From assembly GCA_937874345.1 (NCBI GenBank), contig CALNBT010000053.1, forward strand, positions 1-54,809: a stretch of DNA of 54,809 bases, written 5' to 3'. Below are positions 52,398-54,809 of the stretch, piece by piece (the first letter of the stretch is position 1; each line of letters begins with the position of its first letter). Made by a program: the position numbers and the translations under genes. Under the pieces are notes generated by a model. That model was not told the origin of the DNA, searched no databases, and saw nothing but the letters and a program-made list of their open reading frames with translations. This DNA is from an uncultured Prevotella sp. Lineage in GTDB: Bacteria > Bacteroidota > Bacteroidia > Bacteroidales > Bacteroidaceae.

Positions 52398-53795
52398 CTA
52401 ATATGCCATGATGCCCAACCAGCGTAAAACATCGTTGAGGTTAGCCACAATCATCAGTAACAGCAAGATGCCCAGACCGACATATTCGGCACGAATCATA
52501 AACTTCTCACTAGGTTTACGACGTGTAATCATTTCGTAAATTAGGAAAAGTACATGTCCACCATCCAATGCAGGTATTGGAAGGATGTTCATAAAAGCCA
52601 GGATAATACTCAAAAAAGCTGTCATCAACCAAAAAATGTGCCAATCCCAAACAGGAGGGAATAAACTACCAATAGCACCAAAGCCACCCAACGACTTCAC
52701 GCCCTCAGAAGAGAAGACATATTTCATGTCTCCTACATAACCACCAAGAACATTCCATCCATATTTTATTCCTGCAGGAAAACTTTCGAAGAAGCTATAC
52801 TGTATAATGGTAGGTTTGTAATAAGTAAACAAACTTGTCATACCTACCCCCATTTTCATATCATTACTCAACACCATTTGAGCTGTATCAGCCTTGGTTG
52901 CCAATGGGTTGACAAAGGCGATCGTCGCTGTTCGAATCTTCAAACTGTCTTGTGGGGTTTTAGCACCCATGAGTTCATCACTCAGAACCCCCAATTCGTC
53001 TTGAACGGCATTCCAAGAATCAACAGGATGACCATTCACTCCAATGATACGTGCACCTTTCTCCATCCCGACTTTGGCAGCAGCCAATCCAGGTATAATA
53101 CTATCAACCTCAGAAGGTATAAATGGCATGGCAAAGCGGGGAGTACTCTTGATCATGGTCATCAGGTTGATATCGCCAGGCAAATTAATGCTCATAGGCT
53201 TTCCATCACGGACAATATCGACCCGTTTTGCCGTTGAAAGTTCACGGTACATATCTGCAGAAAAGCCCTTGAAAGTGCCGTTATCAGTACCTACCAATAC
53301 ATCATGGTCATGAAATCCATAAGTTTTAGCCTCCTGGTTGAACTTCATACCCATTTTCATGTCCTTCACCATTATATATGATTCTCCCCAATAGAAAAGA
53401 ACCATTGAATAAATGAAGAGTGCTAACAGAAAATTTACCAAAACGCCACCAACCATAATCAGTAATCGCTGCCATGTTGGTTTTGAACGAAATTCCCATG
53501 GCTCTGCCGGTCTTTTCATTTGTTCGGTGTCCATGCTCTCATCGATCATGCCCGCAATCTTGCAGTATCCACCCAAAGGCAACCATCCTACGCCATAGGT
53601 CGTTTCGCTCTTCTTAGGTTTGAAGCTAAATAAACTACCTTTCCATTTACCGATGCCGACATCGAAAAAAATAAAGAATTTTTCAACCCTTACACCGAAG
53701 AGTTTCGAGAAAAACATATGCCCACCTTCATGAAGAAGGACTAGCAAAGAGATTGCTAATACAAACTGTAATAATCTAATTAAAAATATTTCCAT
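52398..53795 (-). CDS. rseP: Site-2 intramembrane zinc metalloprotease RseP
   Basis: The 465-residue inner-membrane protease cleaves membrane-bound anti-sigma factors and leftover signal peptides. The zinc motif HEGGH lies in the first helix (LLVLLHEGGHMFFSKLFGVRVEKF). The second ligand motif is LPIPALDGGHVLF, and a PDZ-like domain (about 210-290, GLAAAKVGMEKGARIIGVNGHPVDSW) lies between. Four membrane segments are visible. It follows dxr by 73 bp, a pairing seen in many bacteria, and ends at a terminator. Confidence 0.93.
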   Translation of the reverse strand: MEIFLIRLLQFVLAISLLVLLHEGGHMFFSKLFGVRVEKFFIFFDVGIGKWKGSLFSFKPKKSETTYGVGWLPLGGYCKIAGMIDESMDTEQMKRPAEPWEFRSKPTWQRLLIMVGGVLVNFLLALFIYSMVLFYWGESYIMVKDMKMGMKFNQEAKTYGFHDHDVLVGTDNGTFKGFSADMYRELSTAKRVDIVRDGKPMSINLPGDINLMTMIKSTPRFAMPFIPSEVDSIIPGLAAAKVGMEKGARIIGVNGHPVDSWNAVQDELGVLSDELMGAKTPQDSLKIRTATIAFVNPLATKADTAQMVLSNDMKMGVGMTSLFTYYKPTIIQYSFFESFPAGIKYGWNVLGGYVGDMKYVFSSEGVKSLGGFGAIGSLFPPVWDWHIFWLMTAFLSIILAFMNILPIPALDGGHVLFLIYEMITRRKPSEKFMIRAEYVGLGILLLLMIVANLNDVLRWLGIMAY

Positions 53796-53868
53796 TTGAT
53801 GTTAAGGAATTAGAGGAGCGATAGCAGCTACTTCATTGTCGAAGCGAGTAATCTACTTCTCCATTTTG

Positions 53869-54809
53869 TTAGTTCAATAATTCTTGCGCGATCAAGCGTG
53901 CTTGTTTATCTGTTTCAACGTATACATCATATTCTGGTGATGCACTGAAGCTTACGCGCTGCATTGTTTTTTCTATAATGTCACCCATAGCCAGGAAGGA
54001 GCAATTCCCATGCCTAAAAGCCTCATTCACGACCTCGTTTGCCGCGTTGACAGCACAAGGCATATTGCCACCTTGTTTAATAGCTTCATAGGATAAGGCA
54101 AGGCATTTAAATTTTCCCAAGTCTGGTTCAAAGAATTCTAATGGCTGTTTAAACAAATCCAATCGTTCTCCCTTTAAAGGCAACCGTTCGGGAAACGAAA
54201 AAGCATATTGGATGGGCACCCTCATGTCGGGAACGCCCAACTGTGCTTTAATGGCACCATCTTCAAATTGCACAGCACTGTGTACGATACTTTGCGGATG
54301 AATCAGTACCTGTATCTTCTCATAAGGCACACCGAAGAGCCATTTTGCTTCAATGACCTCGAATCCCTTGTTCATCATGGATGCCGAATCGATGGTAATT
54401 TTGGCACCCATGTCCCATGTAGGATGTTTCAAGGCAGCTGCAGCCGTAACCGTTCGCATCTGTTCGAGCGAATATTGACGGAAAGGACCGCCGCTAGCCG
54501 TCAAAAGAATCTTCTCAATTTCATGATCTTCCTCGCCGACAAGCGATTGAAAGATGGCGCTGTGCTCAGAGTCAACAGGCAAGATAGGCGAATGATATTG
54601 TTGAGCCAACACAGATATCAGTTCACCCGCCACGACCAGAGTCTCTTTATTAGCCAAACAAATCTTCTTATGCGCCTTGATTGCATGGATCGTTGGCGAA
54701 AGGCCAGCAAAGCCAACCAATGCCGTCAGCACGATATCAATGGGCTCAGCCTCGACAATTTCATCCAGAGCATGTTTCCCAGCATACACTTTGATATCAG
54801 GACAATCTT
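53869..54809 (-). CDS. dxr: 1-deoxy-D-xylulose 5-phosphate reductoisomerase, C-terminal part
   Basis: The frame is open to the right edge (…CPDIKVYAGKHALDEI), so about 313 C-terminal residues are present and the NADPH-binding start lies outside. The enzyme makes methylerythritol 4-phosphate, the first committed step of the pathway that ispD and ispF continue. Seen motifs include NKETLVVAGEL, PVDSEHSAIFQSL, LTASGGPFR, HPTWDMGAKITIDSASMMNKGFEVIEAKWLF and HPQSIVHSAVQFEDGA. The catalytic acidic residues and the flexible-loop region are intact. It probably shares a transcript with rseP. Confidence 0.95.
   Translation of the reverse strand, partial: DCPDIKVYAGKHALDEIVEAEPIDIVLTALVGFAGLSPTIHAIKAHKKICLANKETLVVAGELISVLAQQYHSPILPVDSEHSAIFQSLVGEEDHEIEKILLTASGGPFRQYSLEQMRTVTAAAALKHPTWDMGAKITIDSASMMNKGFEVIEAKWLFGVPYEKIQVLIHPQSIVHSAVQFEDGAIKAQLGVPDMRVPIQYAFSFPERLPLKGERLDLFKQPLEFFEPDLGKFKCLALSYEAIKQGGNMPCAVNAANEVVNEAFRHGNCSFLAMGDIIEKTMQRVSFSASPEYDVYVETDKQARLIAQELLN

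Overview
The window looks like chromosomal DNA of a Bacteroidota member, most likely Prevotellaceae (inference). The reasons are a SusC/SusD-type starch locus, the type IX secretion genes porU and porV, promoters of the TTTG / TAnnTTTG kind instead of sigma70 hexamers, the rplM-rpsI-rpsB-tsf gene order, and secreted enzymes ending in a 'GIYxxxGKK' tail of the sort common in Prevotella. No rRNA, tRNA, CRISPR array or complete insertion sequence was seen. Nearly all genes are intact; the two edge genes (a probable chromate transporter and dxr) are cut by the window.

Region 1 (about 400-23,540) is a starch/malto-oligosaccharide locus. On the minus strand lie a LacI-type regulator, an SLC45-like MFS transporter, a DPE2-like GH77 glucanotransferase, a GH97 alpha-glucosidase (SusB), a type I pullulanase and a neopullulanase (SusA). 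Divergently on the plus strand lie susC, susD, susE-like and susF-like genes, a GH53 endo-galactanase, and a GH13 alpha-amylase with a CBM26-like module. The likely flow is: surface amylase cuts starch, SusD/E/F bind it, SusC imports oligosaccharides, SusA/pullulanase/SusB hydrolyse them in the periplasm, the MFS protein takes up sugar, and GH77 handles maltose in the cytosol. A near-identical 16-bp palindrome lies upstream of both susC and the amylase gene and is the probable site of the LacI-type protein. This differs from the Bacteroides sus locus, which uses the membrane regulator SusR and a lipoprotein amylase SusG.

Region 2 (23,680-32,090, minus strand) holds a MacAB-like ABC export system (ATPase, two FtsX-type permeases, HlyD-type adaptor), a TlpA-like thioredoxin with a cysteine-rich tail, a full ABC exporter and NAD kinase. 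Region 3 (32,210-36,880, plus strand) holds a DJ-1/PfpI protein, ispD, recG and a LysM-M23 peptidase. Region 4 (37,180-41,870) holds two overlapping glycosyltransferase genes, a free-standing small RNA gene with its own promoter and terminator, a two-DTG aspartyl protease and a small lipoprotein. Region 5 (42,600-48,600, minus strand) is ispF, porV, porU and a fumarylacetoacetase-family gene. Region 6 (48,840-54,809, minus strand) is tsf, rpsB, rpsI, rplM, rseP and the 3' part of dxr.

The least expected structures are three intergenic arrays, each readable as five degenerate 22-bp direct-repeat units (about 110 bp), sharing the core ATTG-N5-CAAA; the small RNA near 39,667-39,856; and a structured leader of about 190 nt in front of susC.
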